Shown: positions 7,831-16,205 of the stretch, one piece after another | How positions within the stretch are numbered: the stretch's first letter is position 1 | How the letters are laid out: every line of letters starts with the position of its first letter | Assembly (NCBI RefSeq): GCF_002286815.1 | Contig: NZ_MUNM01000045.1 | Location: 1-52,346 of the forward strand | Source: Pseudomonas sp. PICF141 | Lineage (GTDB): Bacteria; Pseudomonadota; Gammaproteobacteria; Pseudomonadales; Pseudomonadaceae | Length of the DNA: 52,346 bases | Reading direction: 5' to 3' | Program-made: the position numbers and the translations under genes | The notes under the pieces: generated by a model | What the model was told of the DNA's origin: nothing | Seen by the model: the letters and a program-made list of their open reading frames with translations, nothing else | Databases searched by the model: none

Positions 7831-7852
7831 GACTCTCCAGCGTCCGGCCATC

Positions 7853-8818
7853 TCAGAGCAGCCCGACCTTGACCAGCATCGCGCGCAGGCGCCCATGCTC
7901 TTCTTCGACGAATTTGCCGAAGTCATCCCCGGTCAGAATGCTCGGTGACCATGCATTGGTTTTTACGTTGTCTTGCCAGACCGTGCTTTTGGTGGCGGTC
8001 AGGACGGCTTCGGTCAGTTCTTTGCGCTGTTCAGGCGTCAGGCCAGCGGCGCCATAAACACCCCGCCAGTTGCCGATCGTTACGTCATAGCCACTTTCCT
8101 TGAGGGTCGGTGCATCGATGCCTTCTACGCGTGTGGGCGCACCGATGGCGAGTAAGCGGAACTGTTTGGACTGTACGTATTTGGCAAGCTCGGCATAGCC
8201 GCCGGTGATCACCGTGATGTGGCCCCCCAGCGTCGCGGCGACGACTTCGCCGCCACCGGCGAAGGCAACGTAATTGACCTTGTTGACGGGGACGTCCATT
8301 TTGCTCGCCAGTTCGGCGATGCCGATGTGGTCGATCGACCCTTTGGAGCCACCGCCCCATTTGATGCTGGACGGGTTGGCTTTGAAGTCTTTGAGCAAGT
8401 CGTCCAGGGTTTTGTAGGGCGAATCGTCACGCACGGCAATCACGTTATATTCGGTAAACAGCCGGGCAATCGGCGTCACGTCTTTCAAGGTGATTTGCGG
8501 TTTGTTCTGCTCGATGGCTGCGACCATGATCGCGCCGACCACGATCAGGGCATTGGCATCCCCCTTGGTGCCGTTGGCAAATTGCGCCAACCCCAGGGTC
8601 CCACCGGCGCCACCCTTGTTCTCGAAGGTTGTGGACTTTGCCGTTTTCGCCTCGACCATGGCTTTGCCCAGGACGCGTGCGGTCTGGTCATAACCACCAC
8701 CGACTGAACCCGGGGCCATGAACTTGACGGTATCGAGCGCAAAAGCCGGTGAGGCGAGCGCGGCGGCGGTAAGGAAAACGGCAAGGTTGCTGCTGAATCG
8801 ACGGGCCAATGCAAACAT
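7853..8818 (-). CDS. tctC: Tripartite tricarboxylate transporter substrate-binding protein TctC/BugT
   Basis: This 321-residue periplasmic binding protein has a Sec signal peptide (cleavage after SPAFA, residue 27). The mature sequence shows Bug-family marks: VKFMAPGSVGGGYDQTARVLG near the N-terminus (ligand-binding loop between strand 1 and helix 1), ENKGGAGGTLG, and WGGGSKGSIDHIG in the middle. It captures the carboxylate and delivers it to TctAB. It is first in the operon, with promoter DNA shared with the repeat-rich region upstream. No tctDE two-component regulator accompanies the operon here. Confidence 0.93.
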   Translation of the reverse strand: MFALARRFSSNLAVFLTAAALASPAFALDTVKFMAPGSVGGGYDQTARVLGKAMVEAKTAKSTTFENKGGAGGTLGLAQFANGTKGDANALIVVGAIMVAAIEQNKPQITLKDVTPIARLFTEYNVIAVRDDSPYKTLDDLLKDFKANPSSIKWGGGSKGSIDHIGIAELASKMDVPVNKVNYVAFAGGGEVVAATLGGHITVITGGYAELAKYVQSKQFRLLAIGAPTRVEGIDAPTLKESGYDVTIGNWRGVYGAAGLTPEQRKELTEAVLTATKSTVWQDNVKTNAWSPSILTGDDFGKFVEEEHGRLRAMLVKVGLL

Positions 8819-8964
8819 GAGTCGTCTCCGGATAGCTGTTCTTGTTGTTGTCGATCAGGGAAGAGCCCCTGTGAACATGCGTCTGGAATAAGCGTAGGTC
8901 ATAGTTGTGTTTATTGGCGGGCTTTCAATGGGGTTCCTAACGCAAGTCAATTATGAATGCAGAA

Positions 8965-9130
8965 CCTGTGGGAGCTGGCCCTGTGGCGAGGGGGCTTGCC
9001 CCCGTTGGACTGCGAAGCAGTCCCAAAACTGCTACCTCCTTCAGCCAGGCACACCGCATGCACTGAATTTGCGACTGCTTCGCAGCCGAACGGGGGCAAG
9101 CCCCCTCGCCACAGGGCCTGCTCCCACAGG
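8965..9130. repeat. Long inverted REP pair between tctC and selC
   Basis: Arms beginning CCTGTGGGAG (8965) and ending CTCCCACAGG (9130) contain CTGTGGCGAGGGGGCTTGCC and its complement. About 50 nt of unique DNA lie between the arms. This is the BIME-like arrangement common in Pseudomonas. Apart from the repeat I see no gene in 8819-9161. Confidence 0.8.
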
Positions 9131-9161
9131 GATTGCAATGTCTGTACCTATGTTGACCAAA

Positions 9162-9257
9162 TGGCGGAAGGCAGCCGGAGTCGAACCTGCCCGGGAACGG
9201 ATGCCGTCCCCAACCGGGTTTGAAGCCCGGCCGCGCCACCGGGCGCGATTGCCTTCC
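9162..9257 (-). tRNA. selC: tRNA-Sec (anticodon TCA)
   Basis: This 96-nt tRNA has the features of bacterial selenocysteine tRNA: an 8-bp acceptor stem (GGAAGGCA with TGCCTTCC), discriminator G, encoded CCA (plus-strand TGG at 9162-9164), a long variable arm, and the T-loop tract GGTTCGACTCC. The anticodon TCA (plus-strand TGA at 9221-9223) reads UGA and lies in GGGCTTCAAACCC. The 5' end is only 6 nt from the selB stop, so selA-selB-selC are probably co-transcribed. It would decode the UGA in fdnG at 18681-18683. Confidence 0.97.
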
Positions 9258-9263
9258 TTGAAC

Positions 9264-11183
9264 TCAGTTTGTTGTCGGTTGAGCCAGTGCATTGTCGAGC
9301 CGAATGTGGCGCCGGTCGCCAACACGTCGGGTCAGGCCGATCCGGTCGAAGTACTCCAGAATCTGAACGCTGCGCTTGCGCCCCAAGCCCACGGCATCGC
9401 GAAACGCGGTGACCTGAATCACCGGGTCATCCCTGGCCAGTTGCACCAGCATAGCCGCCAATCGGCGCACCAGCGTCTCGGTATAAAACAAATCACGAAC
9501 CACTTGATGCACCAGCCCCAGCCGCGCCATCTTGCGCATCAGCAGGCGCACGGCGGCCTCTTCACGGCCCGTCGCTTTAGCCAGATCACGCACCCACGGC
9601 GCATCGAAACCCGCCTGTTCGAACAACGGCTGTAATTGTTGCCACAGGGTTTCGTCATCCTCACTCAAACGCACTTGATGGTCTGGCAAATGCAGCCACG
9701 GGCCGCTGGCGATGATCGATCCGCTGGCCAGCAATTCGTCGAGCAGGCTGATAAAGGTCGGCCGCTCCAGCGCGGTGCCGGCGAAGCGACGCAGGCGATC
9801 CCTGTCCGGTCCCATTTGATCCGGTTCCAGTTGATGAAAGCGTGCGAGGTGTTCCAGCAGCGGCGCTTTCAGTGCTTCCCAGCGCACCGCGCTGAACAGC
9901 AAGGGTCCCTGCCGCGTATCGATCAAGCGCACGTCATCGGGCAACACCCACGTGTGGCGCGGACGGTTGAACTGGCGTTCCAGACGCAGCGGATCGAGCC
10001 CGGTGTCGCTGTTGGCCAGCAGCGCCGGCAGTGCTGCTTCCAGGCTGTTGGTGGTGGCCAGCGTTTGTAGCTGCGCTAATCGCTCGGGGCTGCGACGGTG
10101 TCGGACCGGGGCGAACGGGTCAAGCACCTGGCCACCGCCGAGGGTGCGCTGAGCGCTTTGGTCGCGCAGGATCAAGCGATCGCCCTTCACCGCCAGCACC
10201 GGTGCATTCACCAGCAACTGCGCGAACATCCGCTCTCCCGGTACCAGGCTGTCGCCCTCCAGCAACGCCACTCGCCCGGTCACGTCCTGAGTGCCAAGGT
10301 GCACGTGCACGGGCTGAAAGTGCTCGAAGCTTCGCGCCTCGCTGGCCAGCAAGGTCATCTCGATATCCAGACGCTGGGTCGGCGCGTGCAGCCATTCTGC
10401 CAGCAGCCAATGGCCCCGGTGAATCTGTTCCAGGGCTAGACGATCGGCACTCAGGTTCAGTGCGACGCGCTGCCCGGCCATGGCGCTGTCAGCCGTCTGA
10501 TTCTGCGCATGCAGGCCTCGCACCCGCACGGGTTTGCCCTGCGGACTCAACACCAGCGTATCGCCCACGGCCACGTGGCCAGACAACGCGGTGCCGGTCA
10601 CCACGATCCCGACGCCGGCCACGCTGAACGCCCGGTCAATCGCCAGGCGAAAACCGCCGCCGGCGCTGCGTTGAAGCACCTCATGTTGCGCATCCAGCAA
10701 GGCCTGACGCAGCGCCTCGACACCCTCGCCGGTCACACTCGATAGCGCGATTTGTGGCGCATTGGCATAAGGTCCGGGTGCGAGCAATGCTTCAATCTGT
10801 TCCCTGACGGCTTGCACACGAGCAGGATCGACGCGGTCGCATTTGGTGATTGCAATCAGTGCCCGTGGGATGCCCAGCAACTCGACGATCGCCACATGTT
10901 CGCGGGTCTGCGGCATGACGCCGTCATCGGCAGCCACCACCAACAACACCAGATCAATGCCCTGAGCCCCGGCCAGCATGTTGTGGGTGAAGCGCTCATG
11001 ACCGGGCACATCGATAAAACCGGTCAGCGCGGCGCCCGGTTCCAGCGCCGCGTAGATATAGCCGAGGTCGATGGTCATGCCGCGTTCGCGCTCTTCCCGG
11101 CGACGGTCGCCGGCCTGACCGGTCAATGCCTGGAGCAAGGAGGTCTTGCCGTGATCGATGTGCCCCGCCGTGCCGACAATCAC
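9264..11183 (-). CDS. selB: Selenocysteine-specific elongation factor SelB
   Basis: This 639-residue GTPase delivers Sec-tRNA to the ribosome at UGA codons followed by a SECIS hairpin. The N-terminus has the G1 loop [13 protein letters not shown] (residues 4-16), the effector GMTIDLGY, the G3 motif DVPGHERF and the G4 variant TKCD. The C-terminal third is the winged-helix SECIS-binding region, ending in a [27 protein letters not shown] helix-turn-helix module. The start is GTG at 11183, giving the expected N-terminus ([13 protein letters not shown]). The GTG overlaps the selA stop (GTGA), and GGAGGAGG lies upstream inside selA. The in-frame ATG at 11246 would add 21 residues atypical of the family. 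Confidence 0.96.
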   Translation of the reverse strand: MIVGTAGHIDHGKTSLLQALTGQAGDRRREERERGMTIDLGYIYAALEPGAALTGFIDVPGHERFTHNMLAGAQGIDLVLLVVAADDGVMPQTREHVAIVELLGIPRALIAITKCDRVDPARVQAVREQIEALLAPGPYANAPQIALSSVTGEGVEALRQALLDAQHEVLQRSAGGGFRLAIDRAFSVAGVGIVVTGTALSGHVAVGDTLVLSPQGKPVRVRGLHAQNQTADSAMAGQRVALNLSADRLALEQIHRGHWLLAEWLHAPTQRLDIEMTLLASEARSFEHFQPVHVHLGTQDVTGRVALLEGDSLVPGERMFAQLLVNAPVLAVKGDRLILRDQSAQRTLGGGQVLDPFAPVRHRRSPERLAQLQTLATTNSLEAALPALLANSDTGLDPLRLERQFNRPRHTWVLPDDVRLIDTRQGPLLFSAVRWEALKAPLLEHLARFHQLEPDQMGPDRDRLRRFAGTALERPTFISLLDELLASGSIIASGPWLHLPDHQVRLSEDDETLWQQLQPLFEQAGFDAPWVRDLAKATGREEAAVRLLMRKMARLGLVHQVVRDLFYTETLVRRLAAMLVQLARDDPVIQVTAFRDAVGLGRKRSVQILEYFDRIGLTRRVGDRRHIRLDNALAQPTTN

Positions 11184-12628
11184 CCGTCCCGGCCCTCCTC
11201 CTGCAACTGATCGAATTGCGCCAGCTGATTGAGCTGCGCCAGCCACGCGGCTTCGTCATCCAGTTGGCGCAGGTCCAGCCAAAGCGCATCAGCATCGATG
11301 CGCCCCAACACGGGAATCGGCAACCGACGAAACGCGGCCTCCAGCCCCAGCAATCGCCGTCCGCGCAGACGTTTGGAAACGTTGGGCCGCAGGCATAACG
11401 CGGCGCTCGGTAAACGAGCCACCGGTTGGCTGCCGCTGCCGATCATGCCCAGCGACGGCACCGCGCTGACGCTCCAGCCATCACCCAACACCTGTGCCAA
11501 TGAGGGTTGCAGGCGTTCTGCCTGGGCGAAGATGTCGATTTGAGGGCGGGTCAGCAGACGCAGACTCGGCAGGCGCTCGGCCAGTCGATCCGGATCGCGG
11601 TACAGCATCAACACCGCTTCGAGCGCCGCGAGGGTCAGTTTGTCGACCCGCAATGCACGCTTGAGCGGGTTCTTCTTGATCTTGTCGATCAGGTCTTTGC
11701 GCCCGACGATCAACCCGGCCTGGGGACCGCCGAGTAATTTATCGCCGCTGAAAGTGACGATGTCCGCACCCTCGAGCAGCGCTTGGCGCACTGTCGGCTC
11801 GGCGGGCAGGCCCCAGCGAGTCAGGTCCAGCAGGCTGCCGCTACCGAGGTCTTCCAGCAGCGGCAGCCCGTGACGGTGAGCCAGCTGCGCCAATTCAGCC
11901 GTTGGTACCTGGGCGGTGAAACCCTCAATGGAATAATTGCTCGCGTGTACGCGCATCACCAAGCCAGTGCGCGGACCGATGGCGGCCTCGTAATCCCGGG
12001 CATGGGTGCGATTGGTCGTGCCCACTTCGTGCAGCCGTACTCCGGCGCGGGCCATGATGTCGGGAATGCGGAAGGCCCCGCCGATTTCGATCAGTTCACC
12101 ACGGGAAATGATGCCTTCCTTGCGCGCGCCCAGGCTGTTGAGCGTCAGTAACACGGCAGCGGCATTGTTGTTGACCACGGTCACCGCTTCGGCGCCGGTC
12201 AGCTCGCGGATCAGGCCTTCGATCAAGTCATCGCGGTCGCCGCGCTTGCCGTTGTGCAGGTCGAATTCCAGATTGAGCGGATAGCGGGCAGCCAGTTGAA
12301 CGGCTTCGACAGCCGCCTCCGGCAACAACGCGCGTCCCAGATTGGTATGCAGTACGGTGCCGGTGAGGTTGAACACCCGCCGCACCTGGCTGCGATGCTG
12401 GATCGCCAGACGCTCACCCGCCCTGCCCGCCAAGACATCGGGGGCAATTTCAATGGCATTGAGTTCGCCCTTGAGCACCGGCTCGCGCAAGTCATCGAGC
12501 AGTTGCCGCAAACCGGCCAGCAGCGCATCACGCCCGTAACGCTCGGCCAGTGGTTGGCAGGCGGGATGGCGCAGCAAACTGTCGATGGAGGGCAGCCGCA
12601 AGGCTTGGCTGGCGGATGTGGCAGACAT
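11180..12628 (-). CDS. selA: L-seryl-tRNA(Sec) selenium transferase SelA
   Basis: This 482-residue PLP enzyme converts Ser-tRNA(Sec) to Sec-tRNA(Sec) using selenophosphate. Visible marks are the N-terminal LPSIDSLL segment, [33 protein letters not shown], the phosphate-binding and Asp region [16 protein letters not shown], and the PLP-lysine motif [18 protein letters not shown]. The ATG at 12628 is chosen from family length and a GGGAG site 7 nt upstream; the frame stays open to 12865 without protein-like content. It is the first gene of selA-selB-selC. Confidence 0.96.
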   Translation of the reverse strand: MSATSASQALRLPSIDSLLRHPACQPLAERYGRDALLAGLRQLLDDLREPVLKGELNAIEIAPDVLAGRAGERLAIQHRSQVRRVFNLTGTVLHTNLGRALLPEAAVEAVQLAARYPLNLEFDLHNGKRGDRDDLIEGLIRELTGAEAVTVVNNNAAAVLLTLNSLGARKEGIISRGELIEIGGAFRIPDIMARAGVRLHEVGTTNRTHARDYEAAIGPRTGLVMRVHASNYSIEGFTAQVPTAELAQLAHRHGLPLLEDLGSGSLLDLTRWGLPAEPTVRQALLEGADIVTFSGDKLLGGPQAGLIVGRKDLIDKIKKNPLKRALRVDKLTLAALEAVLMLYRDPDRLAERLPSLRLLTRPQIDIFAQAERLQPSLAQVLGDGWSVSAVPSLGMIGSGSQPVARLPSAALCLRPNVSKRLRGRRLLGLEAAFRRLPIPVLGRIDADALWLDLRQLDDEAAWLAQLNQLAQFDQLQEEGRDG

Positions 12629-12970
12629 CAGAGGCTCCCGGAAGCGAATGACCGTCGCGTCTGAGTGTAGCCGCTGAGCTTTAAGGGCATGCTCTCTGCC
12701 CACTATCACCATCACCGCGCAATGATCTCGCTGATGGCGAGTGCCCCACTGCAACACCCTGCCAAACGCCGCGCTCCCAGCGACTACTACCAAAAAACTG
12801 TCAGAGGTTTCCTCATTTTTTTTGAGGCGCATCCACTCATTGCAGAGGGGCGTGTTTAATGACACTCGGTGTTACGTCCTAAAGGCTACAACGCCTTGCG
12901 TCGTTGCCTACGCGTGCGCCAGAATCCGCTGGCTTGTGCGGCTGTGGGGCGGGCTATATCGTTTCCCTGT
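12629..12970. other. Intergenic stretch between selA and the structured leader, no gene seen
   Basis: This region should hold the selA promoter (minus strand) and the promoter of the plus-strand leader transcript. An 81-codon plus-strand frame (12741-12986) crosses it but has no convincing ribosome-binding site and an unusual Cys/Arg-rich composition. I do not call it a gene. Confidence 0.5.
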
Positions 12971-13171
12971 CACTGAAAAACAGTGATCGGGTTTGGTAGC
13001 CCGCCTTTAAGTAGTCGTATGGCGACACCTTATGCAGTCTCTTTTTGGGGGCTCGGCTTTATATGGTGGTCATGCGTGGGGCTCCATTGTGAGCGCCGGG
13101 TTTCCTACTTAGACCGGTCTACCAACCCGCGTATGGCCGCCACTCTTCGTTTGGTAGCGAGGGTGATGGCT
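12971..13171 (+). ncRNA. Structured leader RNA with duplicated hairpin loop (candidate regulatory element)
   Basis: The 5' part has a CACTG-AAAAA-CAGTG hairpin (12971-12985). Hairpin P1 is CGGG (12988-12991), loop TTTGGTAG (12992-12999), CCCG (13000-13003). Further small hairpins follow at 13014-13026 and 13081-13094, and CGGGTT (13097-13102) can pair with AACCCG (13124-13129). Hairpin P2 (about 13135-13171) has a strong stem next to the same 8-nt loop TTTGGTAG (13150-13157). The linker CTACCAACCCG (13119-13129) is complementary to both loops. With P1 it can form 11 bp with one bulged base. The element ends about 30 nt before the start codon of the next gene. Its identity is unknown to me, and covariation evidence would be needed to confirm it. 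Confidence 0.5.
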
Positions 13172-13200
13172 CCTAAATATTCTAAGTAGGAGTTTCATCT

Positions 13201-13563
13201 ATGTTCAAAATAACACCCAATCCGCCGACCACAGATCCGGCATCCCCGTACGAATCACTCGATTCAAAAAAACTCAACGAAGCCGCCGAGCGCGCCCTCG
13301 ATTATTACCTCAATCCGAGTGCCCATGTCATGGCCACGCCGTATAAACCCAGCCAAATGTTCATCATCAACCCAGAGATCGGCACCGAATCTCTGCTGGC
13401 CCACGCTTGCGAGTCACTGGCTTCGGCCAGCGTCATGCTCAACGATGTTGCAGCGCTGCTACAGGGGCCACACCGCCATACCATTCTAGGCATCGCGCAA
13501 GTCATCATGCAGGGCGAGTTGGCGGTGAACCGAGCGCTGGACAAACACGAACCACCTAAGTAA
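13201..13563 (+). CDS. DUF3077/DUF6124-like Pseudomonas protein
   Basis: This 120-residue soluble protein starts MFKITPNPP. It contains DSKKLNEAAERALDYYLNP, then a polar middle, then a helical domain (ESLLAHACESLASASVMLND) and the C-terminal segment RHTILGIAQVIMQGELAVN. These segments match a family of about 120-residue proteins widespread and multicopy in Pseudomonas; I recall it as DUF3077/DUF6124. Function is unknown; the helical bundle could mediate protein-protein contact. TAGGAG lies 8 nt before the ATG. It is the only plus-strand gene between 5.7 and 19.5 kb and comes with a long leader, so it looks like an inserted cassette in the selenium block. Confidence 0.75.
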   Translation: MFKITPNPPTTDPASPYESLDSKKLNEAAERALDYYLNPSAHVMATPYKPSQMFIINPEIGTESLLAHACESLASASVMLNDVAALLQGPHRHTILGIAQVIMQGELAVNRALDKHEPPK

Positions 13564-13571
13564 TCACAAGC

Positions 13572-13612
13572 GTCCTGTCGCTAGGGGCTTGCCCCCGTTC
13601 GGCTGCGCAGCC
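13572..13612. repeat. Partial REP-like element
   Basis: The stretch contains AGGGGCTTGCCCCCGTTCGG and GGCTGCGCAGCC, which matches one arm of the repeats at 8965-9130 and 45118-45252. There is no full opposing arm. Confidence 0.5.
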
Positions 13613-13617
13613 GTCGT

Positions 13618-13664
13618 AAAACCGGTAATCGCGGTAAGGCTGACCTACCACAGGCACCGGTTTT
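13618..13664. terminator. Possible terminator between convergent genes
   Basis: AAAACCGGT (13618-13626) and ACCGGTTTT (13656-13664) are a perfect 9-bp inverted repeat with a 29-nt loop, between the convergent DUF3077-like gene and fdhE. The terminal TTTT/AAAA could serve either strand. The long loop makes it weak. Confidence 0.4.
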
Positions 13665-13679
13665 GCGATCGCTTTACGC

Positions 13680-14606
13680 TCAGTCACCTCCCGGTGCCAG
13701 CATCAGATTCGGCGACAGGCGCTGGTAGCCTTCCTGCTCCAGGCGCATATCCAGCATCAGGCTGGACAGGTCTGCCGAAAGTGCTTCGGCTTCGGCGTCG
13801 TTTTCCAGGTAGATCAGTTTCAGGTAGCTGTTGCAGCCGGGGCAGACTTCTGCCCGCAACGGTGCCTGATTGGCTGCGTGACGGTCATCCTCGAAGCTGA
13901 CGTATTCAAGCCCCTTGCTCTGTTCGCAGTACACGCATTTGACCCGCACCGCATGCCATTCGCAGGCGCACAACGAGCACACCAGATAACGCAAACCGTT
14001 GTATTTGCCCCGATGACGAATCACCCCGGCCATCGCCGGCGAACCGCAGGCCGGGCATTGGCTGAGGCAGTCGCCGCGCTTGAGCTCAAGGTTGGCTAAA
14101 CCCAACAGCCAATGGCTCCAGGCCGCTTGCAGCGCTGCACCGAGAAACGGCACCAACTCCGCTGGCAGCATTGAATACTGGCCGCTGACCAAGGCAATCG
14201 CCCAGGCTTTGAGCAGCCCGGGGTTGGCGCTGCGCAACGTGGTCACGGCGTTTTCTACCGCCGTTTGTGGCGGTGGCTGATAGCGTTGCAACAGCGCTTC
14301 GAGATACGGCAGCCAAACGTTTTCACGCACCAGGCTGTCGGCGGCTAACGGTGGCAAGCCATGTTCCATGCACACCCGCAGACGTTCGGGATCGGGCATG
14401 GCGGCCACGGGCGGATCGTCCATCAGGTTTTGTTGAACGTGACACAGTCCGGCAACCAAGCGCAGGTAGTCCGCTAATGGATGCCCGTCGGCCAGGCGCT
14501 CCAGGCGCCGCGCGCGCAAGGTGAACAGGTTGTGCGGTGGCAGGTACAGAAACGGCGGTGAACTCGCCGCTGCTTCTATCTGCCCAGGCTCGAGGATCGT
14601 GGCCAA
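13680..14606 (-). CDS. fdhE: Formate dehydrogenase accessory protein FdhE
   Basis: This 308-residue cytoplasmic protein is needed for maturation of Tat-exported formate dehydrogenases and binds the catalytic subunit. It carries the four zinc- or iron-binding CxxC motifs of the family in its C-terminal half: CPACGSPA, CSLCACEW, CVYCEQ and CPGC. The N-terminus (FLYLPPHNLFTLRARRLERL) is also typical. It is the last gene of fdnG-fdnH-fdnI-fdhE, starting 4 nt after the fdnI stop. Confidence 0.95.
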   Translation of the reverse strand: MATILEPGQIEAAASSPPFLYLPPHNLFTLRARRLERLADGHPLADYLRLVAGLCHVQQNLMDDPPVAAMPDPERLRVCMEHGLPPLAADSLVRENVWLPYLEALLQRYQPPPQTAVENAVTTLRSANPGLLKAWAIALVSGQYSMLPAELVPFLGAALQAAWSHWLLGLANLELKRGDCLSQCPACGSPAMAGVIRHRGKYNGLRYLVCSLCACEWHAVRVKCVYCEQSKGLEYVSFEDDRHAANQAPLRAEVCPGCNSYLKLIYLENDAEAEALSADLSSLMLDMRLEQEGYQRLSPNLMLAPGGD

Positions 14607-14610
14607 GGGG

Positions 14611-15264
14611 TCATCCTTTTTTGCTGATCGGCGGCTCCGGCGTCTCGTCTCGGGTCATTTCCCGGTACCAGAGTTCATGGTGTCTTCTCGCCCAGGCGCG
14701 GCTGACCCGGCCGCGCACCATGGCGTGGACCGAGCCGCGAATCCAGATACCGGCATAGACGTGAATGATGATGCTCAGCACCAGGATGAACCCCGCCAGC
14801 GCATGCAACAGCATCGCCCAGCGAATACTGGTGATGCCGAAGTAAGCGCTGAACCAGGCACGCCAGATCACCAGGCCGCTGAACAACAGCACCAGCATGC
14901 AGATCAGCAACACCCAGAACAGCAGCTTCTGTGCCGGGTTGTATTTGCCGATCGGCGGCACGCCCTCCTCTTCATTACGCATGACCGTCCCGACACGCCT
15001 GAGCCACAACCGGTCGTTGGCGCTGAAATAATTCGCCCGCCAGAAACTGAACACCAGGCCCAGGAACAGCACAAACATCGCCACGCCCATGTACGGATGC
15101 AGAATGCGCGTCCACGAACCACCGCCAAACAGGTTGCTCAGCCAGAACAGTCCCGGGTGGAACAAGGCCAGCCCCGACAGCGCGGCCGCGAGAAACAGAA
15201 TCGCCACCAGCCAGTGATTGGTGCGCTGGTTGGCGGTGTAGCGCAGGATCGGTTTGTCGTTCAT
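14611..15264 (-). CDS. fdnI: Formate dehydrogenase-N/O cytochrome b556 (gamma) subunit
   Basis: This 217-residue inner-membrane protein has four transmembrane helices: [59 protein letters not shown] and [20 protein letters not shown]. Conserved His residues in helices 1, 2 and 4 ([26 protein letters not shown]) are positioned to ligate two b hemes. It passes electrons from FdnH to the quinone pool. It is close to E. coli FdnI/FdoI in size (217/211 residues). Its ATG overlaps the fdnH stop (ATGA). Confidence 0.95.
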   Translation of the reverse strand: MNDKPILRYTANQRTNHWLVAILFLAAALSGLALFHPGLFWLSNLFGGGSWTRILHPYMGVAMFVLFLGLVFSFWRANYFSANDRLWLRRVGTVMRNEEEGVPPIGKYNPAQKLLFWVLLICMLVLLFSGLVIWRAWFSAYFGITSIRWAMLLHALAGFILVLSIIIHVYAGIWIRGSVHAMVRGRVSRAWARRHHELWYREMTRDETPEPPISKKG

Positions 15265-16205
15265 GGCCTGTCCCCCCCGCCGGGTTTCGTCGGATCAAAG
15301 GTGTGCACCGATGGATCGAACTCATGCACCGCCGGGTCGAGGGTGACGGGATGTTCGTCCTCCTCGACCAGCTGTGGACCGACACGCACGTAATGGAAGA
15401 ACCCGGCCAGCACCGCCGCGCCCATGGCCAGCAACGCCAGGGGTTTGCTCAGGCCTTTCCACAAGTCCACCAGCGGACTGATCGCCGGGTGATCCGGCAA
15501 TCCGGCGTACAACCTGGGCGTGTCGGCATGGTGCAGCACATACATGACGTGGGTACCGCCGACGCCAGCGGGGTCATACAAACCGGCGTTTTCGAAACCG
15601 CGGCTCTTGAGGTCGACGATACGTTCGGCGGCATGCTCCTTCATGTCTTCCTTGCTGCCGAAAACGATGGCGCCGGTCGGGCAGGTTTTTACGCAAGCCG
15701 GTTCCAGCCCCACCGCCACCCGGTCCGAGCACAGCGTGCATTTATAAGCCTTGTGGTCCTTTTGCGAGATGCGCGGAATGTTGAACGGGCAACCGGTGAT
15801 GCAATAGCCGCAGCCGATGCAGTGGTCCTGATCGAAATCGACGATGCCGTTGGCGTGCTTGATGATCGCGCCGGGGCTGGGGCACGCCGCCAGGCAGCCG
15901 GGTTCGGCGCAGTGCAGGCAACCGTCCTTGCGAATCAGCCATTCGAGGTTGCCGGCGTCGGTTTCATGCTCGGTGAAGCGCATCAAGGTCCAGGTGTCTG
16001 CGCTGAGGTCTTGAGGGTTATCGTAAGTGCCGAGGTTGTGACCGACATCGTCGCGCAACTCGTTCCATTCCGAGCAAGCCACCTGGCAAGCCTTGCAGCC
16101 GATGCACTTGGTGGTGTCGATCAGCTTGGCCACTTCATCTTGGGTGCGCACCGAGGGCGGCCTGGTGGTGGTGGCCGAACGGGCGATGATGTCTTGGCTG
16201 GCCAT
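15261..16205 (-). CDS. fdnH: Formate dehydrogenase-N/O iron-sulfur (beta) subunit
   Basis: This 314-residue protein has four ferredoxin-type clusters visible as Cys motifs: [35 protein letters not shown] and [15 protein letters not shown]-terminal transmembrane helix ([18 protein letters not shown], about 258-275) anchors it on the periplasmic side, followed by a short tail. It relays electrons from FdnG to FdnI. It begins immediately after the fdnG stop with no intervening base and overlaps fdnI by 4 nt. Confidence 0.96.
   Translation of the reverse strand: MASQDIIARSATTTRPPSVRTQDEVAKLIDTTKCIGCKACQVACSEWNELRDDVGHNLGTYDNPQDLSADTWTLMRFTEHETDAGNLEWLIRKDGCLHCAEPGCLAACPSPGAIIKHANGIVDFDQDHCIGCGYCITGCPFNIPRISQKDHKAYKCTLCSDRVAVGLEPACVKTCPTGAIVFGSKEDMKEHAAERIVDLKSRGFENAGLYDPAGVGGTHVMYVLHHADTPRLYAGLPDHPAISPLVDLWKGLSKPLALLAMGAAVLAGFFHYVRVGPQLVEEDEHPVTLDPAVHEFDPSVHTFDPTKPGGGDRP

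Noticed and set aside
9162..9257. Integration site for a genomic island at the tRNA-Sec gene
   Set aside because: selC is a common island target, but no integrase and no duplicated 3' end of the tRNA is visible; the flanking sequences are selB and a REP pair.
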